A DNA stretch of 50,126 bases from Erwinia sp. HDF1-3R (GTDB taxonomy: Bacteria > Pseudomonadota > Gammaproteobacteria > Enterobacterales > Enterobacteriaceae). Position 1 is the stretch's first letter; the number at the start of each line of letters is the position of its first letter. Made by a program: the position numbers and the translations under genes. The notes below the pieces were generated by a model, which was not told the origin of the DNA, did not search any database, and worked only from the letters and a program-made list of their open reading frames with translations. Below, one piece after another: positions 25,691 to 34,489 of the stretch. The stretch lies in the NCBI RefSeq assembly GCF_039621855.1, contig NZ_CP155072.1, positions 1 through 50,126 of the forward strand, in the 5' to 3' direction.

Positions 25691-25881
25691 CATCGGCATA
25701 GAAACCGGCTTCACTACGTTCACCCGGTCAACCCCTCTGCAGCGCAAAAACAAGTTTTGCACTGCCTCGCGGTTTTGATTCAAAACGAACGAATCTTCAC
25801 AAGTACAGTGACTTTATACTTCTATTGACTATGACAAGCGCTACACTTAATCTTCTACAAAATGATGATTTTAGGTGACAT

Positions 25882-26205
25882 ATGGCGCAGAAAAAACAAA
25901 TGACACAGCAGGAATGGGATCGATTAGTTCCAGCTATGGCAACTTATGCGCACATAACAACTGAGATCGGTTATGCAGTTTTAGTTGAAGGCGAAAGGCA
26001 GACAGATGTGGCCGTTCGCGTAGGTCGGACAAAGCAAAACGTAGCGAATGCAGTAAAACGCATATGGGAACTCTACCAACAGGTGACAACTGATGATGGA
26101 GAAAACCTTGAATTAGTCAGTGTTTGGTTGCCAAAACCGGAAGCGGATAAAGTAAGAACGATCGCGGCTAAATTTTCGATCAACGGTGATAAAGTTAAAT
26201 CGTAG
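25882..26205 (+). CDS. KorA/TrfB-family transcriptional regulator
   Basis: A 107-residue protein, MAQKKQMTQQEWDRLVPAMATYAHITTEIGYAVLVEGERQTDVAVRVGRTKQNVANAVKRIWELY. This follows the IncP KorA (TrfB) pattern of an N-terminal helix-turn-helix with RQTDVAVRVGRTKQNVANAVKRIW as the recognition region, then a short dimerisation tail (LVSVWLPKPEADKVRTI). KorA-type proteins repress plasmid backbone promoters. It starts 14 bp before the UmuD'-like gene (26220), so the two are probably cotranscribed from the TTGACT-type promoter near 25842. Confidence 0.8.
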   Translation: MAQKKQMTQQEWDRLVPAMATYAHITTEIGYAVLVEGERQTDVAVRVGRTKQNVANAVKRIWELYQQVTTDDGENLELVSVWLPKPEADKVRTIAAKFSINGDKVKS

Positions 26206-26219
26206 AAGATGGAGCACAA

Positions 26220-26597
26220 ATGGCGTTTCAATCCCCTGCAGCTAACTTCACAGAACAACGTCTTGATTTTACTAGCCTGGTAAACCTCTCCTCACATTCC
26301 TCATACGTCTTCAAAAGCGCAAGCGATTACCCTGATATTGGTATACTGAAAGGGTCATTGCTGGCAGTAGATCGAGCAATCCCCTTTAAACATGATCAAA
26401 TCGTCATTGCTAACGTTGGTGATGATCTTGTACTTCGCCGCTTACTACTCACTCCGATAGCAGCTCTCCAAGAACTGGATGGTCCTAAAACAATCACACC
26501 AATGCCGTCCAACCAGGATGTACCAGTCTGGGGTGTAATCGCATACGTCCTGACTGATATGGCTGGATCAGGTTTTAATTTCAACGAAGAAGCGTAG
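26220..26597 (+). CDS. UmuD'-like protein lacking cleavage site and catalytic residues
   Basis: A 125-residue protein, MAFQSPAANFTEQRLDFTSLVNLSSHSSYVFKSASDYPDIGILKGSLLAVDRAIPFKHDQIVIANVGDDLVLRRLLL. It aligns with UmuD from the residue just after the Cys-Gly cleavage bond (GFPSPAADYVEQR), so the gene directly encodes the processed UmuD' form. The catalytic Ser of the GDSM motif is replaced (SDYP), and the FTVK lysine is Arg/Leu (LVLRR). Both are dispensable if no self-cleavage is needed. It probably partners the umuC at 26687, and is separated from it by a LexA box. Start ATG 26220 follows GATGGAGC. Confidence 0.8.
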   Translation: MAFQSPAANFTEQRLDFTSLVNLSSHSSYVFKSASDYPDIGILKGSLLAVDRAIPFKHDQIVIANVGDDLVLRRLLLTPIAALQELDGPKTITPMPSNQDVPVWGVIAYVLTDMAGSGFNFNEEA

Positions 26598-26647
26598 CTA
26601 ATCCCCGCCTACAAATTTCATCTTGTAAAAAACCCCTGCAGAACAAA

Positions 26648-26667
26648 TACTGTATACATAAACAGTA
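26648..26667 (+). promoter_or_regulatory. LexA box upstream of umuC copy 1
   Basis: TACTGTATACATAAACAGTA is an almost ideal SOS box (CTGT-N8-ACAG with TA flanks), 19 bp before the umuC start. It lies between the UmuD'-like gene and umuC, so umuC has its own SOS-controlled promoter, which also faces the recombinase genes of element A. Confidence 0.9.
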
Positions 26668-26686
26668 TTTTGATGAGCCTATCCCT

Positions 26687-26917
26687 ATGTTTGCGCTTGC
26701 TGACGCTAATAATTTTTATGCCTCTTGCGAAAGGGTTTTCCGCCCTGACCTGAAGGGGAAGCCAATTTGCGTTGTGTCTAACAACGACGGATGCGTGATA
26801 GCACGCTCAGCTGAAGCCAAAAAGTTGGGAATCCCAATGGGTGCACCACTTTTTAAAAATGAGCGTTTTTTCCGCGAAAATGGCGTGATTGTCTTCTCAA
26901 GTAACTACGCCTTATAG
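26687..26917 (+). pseudogene. umuC: umuC copy 1, 5' part, interrupted by element A
   Basis: MFALADANNFYASCERVFRPDLKGKPICVVSNNDGCVIARSAEAKKLGIPMGAPLFKNERFF...VFSSNYAL then a stop. It contains the first catalytic aspartate region (ADANNFYASCE) and NNDGCVIARS of UmuC. After SSNYAL the frame hits TAG-TAA contributed by the end of the inserted element. The missing 3' part is at 1892-2920 with matching codon use. The 75-residue peptide alone should have no polymerase activity. Confidence 0.92.
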
Positions 26918-26938
26918 TAAGTTAAATGGAATGCAACA
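26912..26938. repeat. Left end of element A
   Basis: TTATAGTAAGTTAAATGGAATGCAACAT (split: TTATAGTAAGTTA, then AATGGAATGCAACAT) shares TAGTAAGTTA and TGGAATGCAACAT with the left end of element B (41067). TGGAATGCAA is inverted at 1875-1884. The umuC reading frame ends inside it with tandem stops. Confidence 0.75.
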
Positions 26939-26987
26939 TCTTCGGTATAAACTTTAATCAGTTGTTATGAACTGAAAGGGGAAGGCC

Positions 26988-27977
26988 GTGAACACTTCCA
27001 TGCATTCCGCATCTGCTCTTCTGCTGACTGAGCAGTGGCTTACAATTCTTTCGAATTTAGGAAGAGCCAGCGCAACTATTAAAGCCTATCGAAGTGCCCT
27101 GACGCATTTTTTTGCCTTCTGTGAAATACACGACATTGCTCCTGAAAGAGCTTCCTTTGAAGACATTGCAGGATATATCCGACCTCAGCTCCCTGATATG
27201 CCGTCGTCCGTTGCAAGCGCCACGCTCCAGTTGCGCCTTTCAGCTCTTCGTCTCTGGTATGACTTTCTGGTTTATCAGGATATTTGCAGTCTCAACCCGT
27301 TACCCCGTTCGGGTTTGCCTGGTGCCATTTATACCGGACGCGGCCTGATCCCACGTATCAACCGACTCCCCGTTATTCCCGATGACGGGGAGTGGCTCAG
27401 GTTCCTGAAACACGTTTCTGCAGCGCCTCTGCGTGACCGACTGATGCTTGCTCTGGCTTATTATGGGGCGCTCCGACGTACTGAAGTGACGGCTCTGAGG
27501 CTTGAGGACATTGACCTGGCTCATCGCCTGATACGCATCCGGGCAGAAACGACGAAAAACAGACGGGAAAGAATGGTCTGCTATAGCGCCGACGTTGCGC
27601 CGGTACTGGCAAACCATTTTCAAAAGCTACGGCTGGAAGGCTGGTCAGGCGGTGCTTTGTTCCGTTCCGTCTCTGACCGTAATTACGGCGCTCCTCTCTC
27701 TTTCTGGAGCTGGAGTAAAACCGTACGGAAATGGGCGGCAGAGACTGATCAGCCAGACATCACCACGCATACTTTTCGTCACCTCCGGCTGACGCATCTG
27801 GCACGGGCCGGATGGAAACTGCATGAACTGGCTACTTATGCAGGGCACAGGGACCCACGTACAACACAAATTTATATTCATCTGTCGGGAACGGATATGG
27901 CTGCCCGCATGGCTGCTGCCGTCGCTGAAACCGACCGTAAGATTGCAGGGCTTATCTTTCAGGCGGGAGCCGTGTGA
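26988..27977 (+). CDS. Tyrosine recombinase, first gene of element A pair
   Basis: A 329-residue phage-integrase family recombinase (GTG 26988 after AAAGGGGAAGG). The core-binding domain spans ~20-110 (AYRSALTHFFAFCEI). The catalytic domain has Arg in YGALRRTEVTALR (~162), Lys in ETTKNRRERM, HTFRHLR (His ~261, Arg ~264), GHRDPRTT (~287) and Tyr in QIYIHLSG (~295). It is about 70% similar to the element B homologue at 41142. It starts 70 bp after the truncated umuC on the same strand without an intervening terminator, and overlaps the start of the second recombinase. The size and partner resemble TnpA of Tn554-type elements. Confidence 0.92.
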   Translation: MNTSMHSASALLLTEQWLTILSNLGRASATIKAYRSALTHFFAFCEIHDIAPERASFEDIAGYIRPQLPDMPSSVASATLQLRLSALRLWYDFLVYQDICSLNPLPRSGLPGAIYTGRGLIPRINRLPVIPDDGEWLRFLKHVSAAPLRDRLMLALAYYGALRRTEVTALRLEDIDLAHRLIRIRAETTKNRRERMVCYSADVAPVLANHFQKLRLEGWSGGALFRSVSDRNYGAPLSFWSWSKTVRKWAAETDQPDITTHTFRHLRLTHLARAGWKLHELATYAGHRDPRTTQIYIHLSGTDMAARMAAAVAETDRKIAGLIFQAGAV

Positions 27978-30102
27978 TGAAAGCAGAAACAGGAATTCAT
28001 AAAATTTATGTCCCCTTCAGGCGTTCAGATTATCAGCTGAATAATGTGTTAAGCATTGAAGAGCTTGAGGCATTAAGCACAGGGCACAAACGTATCTCTG
28101 CTTTGAGCAAGCAAGGTCCGCTGTCATCTTTACTGCGGCCACTTCAGGATATTGCCGCCCGCAGCGGTACGAGTGACAGACTCGTCAGGATTATCATTCC
28201 TGTCGTGCTGGCGGAAATACACCGGACAAGGAAACCCTGCTGGCTGTGGGATTCGGAAAAGTGGCTGACGTTGTGCCTGCAGCACCGTTCCGGCAGGCCC
28301 CTTATTGCGGCATTTGCCTTCCATCTTGGCCCGTTTCCCTCACCGTTCGACCTGCCGCATCATGGTGCTCCGTCGTTGTACGCCTGTGCCATCTATGGCC
28401 GGGACATTTTCATTCAGGAACTCAACCGGCTGACTGATACGCTTGTCTCGCTGGGATACAAACGACAGAACCAGAAAAACGCCCTGTCAGCCCTGCTGGG
28501 CATACTGATGATGATGAACAATAATCCTGAGCTTGAAAGCTTCACAACTGAACTCCTGTGGCGCGCGCAGAATTATCACGATCGGGGAATCGCACGAACA
28601 GTAGGCAGAGTTTCACATGCGCTGGCCGCAATGGGCATCCTCAAAAGTGCCGTACGTATGCGCAATTACCGTGAGTGGCACGAAAAACCCACAGAAAATA
28701 TTGCCACAGAGTGGGTAACGTGGTGCCGGCGCTGGAGAGAAACGTCGGTGCTTCGGCCCCGGTCCAGAGAGAGCCAGTACAGCTTTATCCTCCGCTGCGG
28801 TCTGTGGCTCGCCCGCGAGCATCCGGAAATTCGCTCGCCGTCCGACTGGACAATGGAGATCTGCGCCAGCTTCATTGCTGCAATCGGAAGAATGAAGGTT
28901 GATGAACTTTCACTGGGTACAGAACGTGGGGTGCGCCGCTCTCCACGTTCCGGAGAGCCCATGCTGCCAAATTCCCGTGCCGGTTTCGTGTATGCCGTTC
29001 GTCGTTTTATGTTTGACTACGAACTCTGGGGATGGGGACGTCTGAAATTCAGTCCGGCCCGCCATCTCTCCACACCTGATACACCGCTCTTTCGTCAGGG
29101 CGTCAATCCGCGTGTTATTGATGATCCTGTATGGCTGAAACTGGTCTGGGCAAGCCTGAATCTGCGTCAGGAAGATTTGCTCAGTGAAATTCACTACCCC
29201 CTCTCTATGCTGCAGGCTATGGCAGTCATCTGGACGCATGCAGGGCTGCGTCAGAATGAGCTGATGCGCCTGACCGCTGGCTGCATCATTCCACATCGGA
29301 AGATATTAACCGGGACGACGGCAGTACCATTCCTGCCGGGACTCTTTGCTATCTGAACGTGCCGGCCGGCAAGACATCTAAAGCCTTTGTTAAGCCGGTT
29401 TCTGCAGTGGTGAAAAAGTATGTCGATATCTGGCTGGCAGAACGACCAGAAGAACAGGCAGCTCTGACGGATGAACGCACCGGTGAAAAAGTCCGTTTTC
29501 TGTTTCAGTACCGGGGCAAACCGGTGGGAAGAGACATAATAAACCGCACCGTTATTCCGGTTCTCTGTGCCCGGGCAGGAGTGCCTGAGGAAGACAGCCG
29601 GGGCCCCATTACCAGCCACAGGGGACGCGCATCGGCCGTAACTGCCCTGGCCAGTGTTCCTCAGGGCATGTCTTTATACGAGCTGATGCAGTGGTCAGGA
29701 CACTCTTCGCCGCAATCCACCATGCATTATATTCGAATACGCCCGACGCAGCTTGCTGCCTCTTTTGTTAAAGCTGACCGGGTAGCGCACATGATAAGCG
29801 TGCTGATTGATCATGACCCCGCAGCAACCAGCCTCACGGGACCTGCGACATATTATGATCTGGGCGACTCTTTCTGTACTAATCCCTTCTGGAGCAGTTG
29901 CCCGCACCGTATGGCATGCATCGGATGTGATTTTAATCTGCCAAAGAGAAGTGCAAGAGGACTGTTACTGGAAAGTAAGGCATCGGTAAAACATTATCTT
30001 GAAGAAGTGCCACTGACGCCCGATGAGAAAGAAGTAATAGAAGGTGATGTGGAAAAACTGAACGCCGCTCTTATGAAAACAGATATCCCACGTATTCTGT
30101 AG
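27977..30102 (+). pseudogene. Second (large) tyrosine recombinase of element A, frameshifted
   Basis: This should encode a ~705-residue TnpB-like recombinase equivalent to the intact gene at 42127-44244. The frame is broken near 29293-29297, where CCACATCGG lacks one base relative to the intact homologue (PQADDI...). The upstream frame then stops at 29356 and the downstream frame (SEDINRDDGSTIPAGTLCYLNVPAGKTSKAF...) continues to 30102. The distal part keeps SHRGR, the WSGHSSPQSTMHYIRI catalytic Tyr region and a C-terminal zinc-binding-like CTNPFWSSCPHRMACIGCDF. One single-base deletion explains the damage. ATG 27977 overlaps the stop of the first gene (GTGATGA). Confidence 0.88.
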
Positions 30103-30190
30103 CAGGCCCTGACCGGAATTCACTTTATGTGTGTGAAGGACGGCGTAGTAAGGAGCTGCTACGCCGTAACGAAAGTAATAAAAAAGAGCT

Positions 30191-30531
30191 TATTTACTGA
30201 GCCATACTTCCATCTGCCGTATTTCTTCTTTCTAGGCGCTGATAATGCTTTCAGCCATCTTCCGCATTGCCGGTGATTTACCATAACGGAGTTCCGTTTC
30301 GGCCATGGCAATGGCTCCTTTGTGATGTTCAATCATGCTCCTGGCAAATGCCCTGTCTGCATCCGGGTCCTGTACGGCCTTTATCATTCCTTCGTGCATA
30401 TTATTCATGCCGTCCATATAGGCCTCAGAAGACGGTGACATTCCGGCATGGTTTCCGTGTACTGCCTGCGCAGCCGTTGCCGGAAACACGACTGCGAGCA
30501 TCAGCAATAAAATCATGTTACGCGGTTTCAT
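30191..30531 (-). pseudogene. DUF305 metal-resistance-associated exported protein with amber stop
   Basis: The 99-residue open part starts MKPRNMILLLMLAVVFPATAAQA (signal peptide), then HGNHAGMSPSSEAYMDGMNNMHEGMIKAV and SMIEHHKGAIAMAETELRYGKSPAMRKMAESIISA. This is the DUF305 His/Met-rich metal-binding helical fold. A TAG follows, and the same frame continues as KEEIRQMEVWLSK before a true stop at 30191, exactly the family's usual end (..SAQKxEIxxMxxWL). A CAG-to-TAG change therefore removed ~14 residues. Located beside the Cd/Pb ATPase, it is probably a periplasmic metal-binding helper. The truncated form may still fold. Confidence 0.8.
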
Positions 30532-30608
30532 ACTCTCTTCCTTTATCGGAGTGCAGATTAGCGGCTATTTTCAGGTGCCTGTCTTTACCGGAAGAGCAGC
30601 CAGACAGG

Positions 30609-33239
30609 TTACTTACGCAACAGGCGCAGACCGTTTGCCACGACAAGCAGGCTTGCCCCCACATCCGCGAATACGGCCATCCACATGGTCCCCATACCTG
30701 CAATGGTCAGGGCCAGGAACACTGCCTTGATCCCAATAGCCATAACGATATTCTGAACCAGAATGTTATACGTCTGCCGGGAGAGTCGGACAAAAGCCGG
30801 AATTTTACGCAAATCATCATCCATGAGGGCCACATCGGCAGTCTCGATGGCGGTATCCGTGCCCATTGCACCCATGGCAAAGCCGATATCGGCGCGGGCC
30901 AGCGCCGGTGCATCATTGATGCCGTCGCCCACCATGCCGGTCGTGCCCTGCGCCGTAAATGTTTCTACAGCACGCAGTTTATCTTCCGGCAGTTGATCCC
31001 CCCGCGCCTCATCGATACCAACCTGACCGGCAATGGCCTGCGCAGTGTGCGCATTGTCTCCGGTCAGCATGAGCGTTTTAACACCCAGACTATGCAACTG
31101 ACTTATCGCCTCGCGGCTGCTTTCCTTCACCGTATCAGCCACCGCAAACAGCCCTAGCACCTGATGAGTGTCACAGAGCATGATGACCGTTTTACCCCCG
31201 GTCTCCAGTTCCGTTAGTGCAGCCCTGACCGCTTCCGGACAGCGCACCGTTTCTTCAGCCAGCCTCAGATTGCCCAGACTGTAGGTTTGACCGTTGATGA
31301 CGCCGCGCACGCCGCGGCCTGGCAGAGCCTCAAAGTTTTCCACTTCATAACGCTGAGTGCCATCTGATGCCGCCGATACAGCCTGCGAAACCGGATGATC
31401 GGAGTAACCTGCCAGGCTCACAGCCAGACTGCGCCCCTCATCTTCTGCCACCCCGGTATAGATAATCGCATCCGTCTGTACCGGCTTACCGTGCGTCAGG
31501 GTGCCGGTCTTGTCGAGCGCCAGCCACTTCAGCTTTCGGCCTTCTTCAAGATAAACGCCGCCCTTGATCAATATCCCCCGGCGGGCTGCTGCCGTCAGGC
31601 CACTGACAATGGTCACTGGCGTGGAAATGACCAGCGCACAGGGGCAGGCGATAACCAGCATCACCAGCGCCTTGTAAATCCACTCCTGCCAGCTTTCACC
31701 TGCAATCAGCGGTGGGAGAACGGCAACTGCGACGGCAATAGCAAACACCACAGGGGTATAAATTTGTGCAAAGCGATCAACAAAGCGCTGCGTAGGGGCT
31801 TTTGCCCCCTGCGCTTCCTCCACGGCATGAATGATACGCGCCAGCGTGGTATTTCCGGCAGCGGCCGTTACACGGTACTCAAAGCCACCGGAGCCGTTGA
31901 CCGTCCCGGCGAAGACCGGGTCACCTTCCCCTTTATCCACCGGCAGACTTTCGCCGGTAATAGGTGCCTGATTAATGGCGGTCCTGCCCCGGACCACCGT
32001 GCCGTCGAGAGCGATACGCTCGCCCGGTTTTACCCTGACCACGCTGTTAAGGGATACAGACCTGGCCTCAGTTTCTTTCCAGGAGCCGTCCGGTTGCTGA
32101 ACCGTGGCCGTTTCAGGCGTCAGCTTCATCAGAGAGCCGATGGCATTGCGGGCGCGATCAAGAGATTTCGCTTCAATCAGTTCCGCAATCGTGAACAGCA
32201 CCATTACCATGGCGGCTTCAGGCCACTGTCCGAGCGCCAGCGCCCCGGTGACGGCAATACTCATCAGGGCGTTGATATTCAGGTTGCCGTTGCGAAGAGC
32301 AATCCAGCCTTTTTTGTACGTGGACAGGCCACAGGCCGCAACGGCAGCCAGAGCAAGAGCCGCTTCCAGCCATTCCGGCATGCCCGCCCAGTGCATGGCT
32401 TCGGCGGCGATTGCCGCCACACCGGCAAGCGCGAGCGGCCACCAGTGTTTTTTCTTTTCCTCAGTGACCGCGTGCCGGCCATTACTGTCAGGAAGTTCAG
32501 GTTCAAAGCCCAGAGAACGAATGGCGGCCAGAACCGGCTCCAGCGTATCCGGTGCGTGAACCACCGTCAGTACACGCTGCATAAGATTGAAATCCAGTTC
32601 CTTGACGGCTGACATGCCGTCCAGCTTTTTACGGATCATGCCCTCTTCAACCGGGCAGTCCATCTGCATGATCCTGATACTGGTACGCACCCCGTCAGCG
32701 GTCACCTGCTGCGTCTGCAGCTCACCGAATGTGACAGGGGCAGGCGAGCAGCAGGAACCGCCGGTATTTTCCGCCTCACGGCCTGAGCAGCAGCTGCCTT
32801 CAGGCTGCATTGCTTTATCAATCGGTTCCGGGTCAAAACCCAGCGAGCGCACCGCCTGCAGAACCGGTTCCAGCGCCTGCGGTGTATGGGTCACGGTAAG
32901 CACCCTCTGTATCAGATTGAATTCAAGATTGCTGACGGCAGGTAATTTTGCCAGTTTTTTTCGGAGGAGCGTCTCCTCCGTCGGGCAGTCCATCTGCATG
33001 ATGCGCAGACGCGTCTGAACGTCATCGTTGCGGGGAAGCTCTGCAACCGGTTCGGACATCTGGCTCAGGCCGTCCGTTGAGCAGCAGCTCCCGGTGCTGC
33101 AACAGGCCGGTGTGGTCTGAGTCGTTTTTGGTGGCATTTTCCCTGAAGCCTCAGTCGGGGCAGTGGCGGTATTTTTAACAGACGCCTCCTCTCCGGTTGC
33201 GGCTGATCCACATTTTTTATTACTGCAGCAGTCACTCAT
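30609..33239 (-). CDS. Cd/Pb/Zn-exporting P1B-type ATPase (CadA/ZntA type)
   Basis: An 876-residue heavy-metal ATPase. The Cys-rich start (SDCCSNKKCG, CCSTGSCCSTDG) is followed by two HMA domains, each with MQMDCPxEE (near 80 and 190) and a CCSG-type spacer. Then come the membrane helices, the TGES loop (ITGESLPVDKG), the intramembrane CPCALVISTP, DKTGTLTHG phosphorylation site, HP motif (SDHPVSQA) and GDGINDAPALA. It uses ATP to export divalent soft metals across the inner membrane. Two HMA domains and a long Cys-rich N-terminus are more than ZntA has (one). Divergent from the CadR-like regulator with a MerR-type promoter between them. Confidence 0.93.
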   Translation of the reverse strand: MSDCCSNKKCGSAATGEEASVKNTATAPTEASGKMPPKTTQTTPACCSTGSCCSTDGLSQMSEPVAELPRNDDVQTRLRIMQMDCPTEETLLRKKLAKLPAVSNLEFNLIQRVLTVTHTPQALEPVLQAVRSLGFDPEPIDKAMQPEGSCCSGREAENTGGSCCSPAPVTFGELQTQQVTADGVRTSIRIMQMDCPVEEGMIRKKLDGMSAVKELDFNLMQRVLTVVHAPDTLEPVLAAIRSLGFEPELPDSNGRHAVTEEKKKHWWPLALAGVAAIAAEAMHWAGMPEWLEAALALAAVAACGLSTYKKGWIALRNGNLNINALMSIAVTGALALGQWPEAAMVMVLFTIAELIEAKSLDRARNAIGSLMKLTPETATVQQPDGSWKETEARSVSLNSVVRVKPGERIALDGTVVRGRTAINQAPITGESLPVDKGEGDPVFAGTVNGSGGFEYRVTAAAGNTTLARIIHAVEEAQGAKAPTQRFVDRFAQIYTPVVFAIAVAVAVLPPLIAGESWQEWIYKALVMLVIACPCALVISTPVTIVSGLTAAARRGILIKGGVYLEEGRKLKWLALDKTGTLTHGKPVQTDAIIYTGVAEDEGRSLAVSLAGYSDHPVSQAVSAASDGTQRYEVENFEALPGRGVRGVINGQTYSLGNLRLAEETVRCPEAVRAALTELETGGKTVIMLCDTHQVLGLFAVADTVKESSREAISQLHSLGVKTLMLTGDNAHTAQAIAGQVGIDEARGDQLPEDKLRAVETFTAQGTTGMVGDGINDAPALARADIGFAMGAMGTDTAIETADVALMDDDLRKIPAFVRLSRQTYNILVQNIVMAIGIKAVFLALTIAGMGTMWMAVFADVGASLLVVANGLRLLRK

Positions 33240-33269
33240 TTTTTTATCCCGTTCATAACGTATACTGGC

Positions 33270-33300
33270 ATTAAAGACCCTGATGTAACTACAGGGTCAA
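33270..33300 (-). promoter_or_regulatory. MerR-type operator/promoter for the ATPase gene
   Basis: On the minus strand, -35 TTGACC (33300-33295) and -10 TTTAAT (33275-33270) are separated by 19 bp, the overlong spacer typical of MerR-family promoters. The spacer holds the dyad GACCCTGTAG/CATCAGGGTC (33276-33298). Confidence 0.85.
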
Positions 33301-33318
33301 GCTCAGAAGAGGTGTGAT

Positions 33319-33777
33319 ATGAAAATTGGTGAACTGGCCCGCCAGGCGGGATGTCCTGTAGAGACGGTACGTTATTATGAGCGAGAGGGGCTTCTGCAGG
33401 CCGCATTGCGGGACCAGACTAATAACTACCGCCATTACGATAGCGCACATCTCGAAAGGCTTATGTTTATCCGGCGCTGCCGGGCGCTCGATATGACCCA
33501 TGAAGAAATCCGGGTGTTGCTGCAGGCGCGCAGCCAGCCAGACGCAGACTGCGGTACGGTTAATGCCCTGATAAATGAACATCTGAACCACGTTCAGGCC
33601 CGTATTCGTGAACTGAATATGCTGGAAAAACAACTATTTGAGCTCCACAGCCACTGCAATGCCAACCGGGCAACACGGGACTGCGGTATTCTGCGCGAAC
33701 TGGAGCAGGCAGAAGAGCCTGAGGATATCGTGCCGGTTATCACTGCAGGTCATCTGGCCGGAAGCCACTCTTACTGA
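33319..33777 (+). CDS. cadR: CadR/PbrR-like MerR-family regulator
   Basis: A 152-residue MerR-type activator, MKIGELARQAGCPVETVRYYEREGLLQ..., with an N-terminal winged helix (1-70), a dimerisation helix and metal-binding cysteines at ~77 (DADCGTVN), ~112 (HSHCNANRATRDC) and ~119. It ends in a His-containing tail (ITAGHLAGSHSY), the layout of Cd(II)/Pb(II)-responsive CadR. It should twist the 19-bp-spacer promoter at 33270-33300 to switch on the ATPase gene. Divergent from that gene. Confidence 0.9.
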   Translation: MKIGELARQAGCPVETVRYYEREGLLQAALRDQTNNYRHYDSAHLERLMFIRRCRALDMTHEEIRVLLQARSQPDADCGTVNALINEHLNHVQARIRELNMLEKQLFELHSHCNANRATRDCGILRELEQAEEPEDIVPVITAGHLAGSHSY

Positions 33778-34039
33778 TGCTGCTTTCTGCCATAAGTAGA
33801 ACGGTTCACTAAAGAAACAGGCTTTTTTTGTGATGTTACTTCGTCATGCCCGACCATTAAGGCAGCTGAAAGTGTGCTGCCGTTAAAATCTGTGTGATAT
33901 CGTTTAACCGCTATTCCCTCATTAAGCTGTACTGAAAAGCCTGTAAGCACGTCAAAACATATATGAATTTATAAATATAAAGTTGACCTTTCGTCTGCAG
34001 CAGACGAGACTTGTTGCTGTCCGCCACGAAGGAGAAATT
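33778..34039. promoter_or_regulatory. Gap with ars promoter/operator
   Basis: There is no gene in this 260 bp. Near the arsR start lies TTGACC (33983-33988) followed by the dyad CGTCTGCAGCAGACG (33992-34006), a likely ArsR operator over the ars promoter. The left part holds nothing I recognise. Confidence 0.5.
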
Positions 34040-34393
34040 ATGCCGTCACTTCTGCCCCTGCAACTTTTTAAGAATCTTTCTGACGAAACCCGGCTCAGCC
34101 TGGTGCTGTTGTTGCGCGAAAAAGGGGAGCTTTGCGTCTGCGAGCTTGTATCTATCCTGAAAGAAACACAGCCAAAAATATCGCGGCACCTGGCCCTGCT
34201 CAGAGAGAGTGGACTGCTTATCGACAGGCGCGACGGCAAGTGGATCCATTACCGGTTATCGCCACACATGCCTGCGTGGGCAGCAGCGGTCATTGAGCAG
34301 GCATATCTGTGTCAGCGGGATGAAATTCTTCATCTCAGTCAGCAGGCTGAGCGTGATAACGCAACCACCAACGGCAAAGCTGTCTGCATGTAA
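34040..34393 (+). CDS. arsR: Arsenite-responsive repressor ArsR
   Basis: A 117-residue ArsR/SmtB winged-helix repressor from ATG 34040 (GAAGGAGAAATT). The As(III)-binding ELCVCELV motif (Cys ~32 and ~34) sits in the recognition-helix region as in the R773 ArsR, followed by KETQPKISRHLALLRESGLL. As(III) binding releases the repressor from the ars promoter. A reading frame open from 33983 would add residues but lacks a ribosome-binding site. First gene of arsR-arsB-arsC. Confidence 0.93.
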   Translation: MPSLLPLQLFKNLSDETRLSLVLLLREKGELCVCELVSILKETQPKISRHLALLRESGLLIDRRDGKWIHYRLSPHMPAWAAAVIEQAYLCQRDEILHLSQQAERDNATTNGKAVCM

Positions 34394-34489
34394 AAATTTT
34401 ATCTAAACACATTCGATTAAACGCATATATTTACAGGGTACAGTTAGCAGCCCGCTTCAACGGGCAGTTATAATTAAGAAGGAGAGGGT

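Noticed and set aside
30267..33018. Large plus-strand open frames opposite the P-type ATPase
   Set aside because: They are antisense shadows of a GC-rich gene with clear ATPase motifs; their translations look like no protein family.
33983..34039. Longer ArsR starting at 33983
   Set aside because: The extension runs through the promoter/operator dyad; ATG 34040 has a strong ribosome-binding site and the usual ArsR N-terminus.
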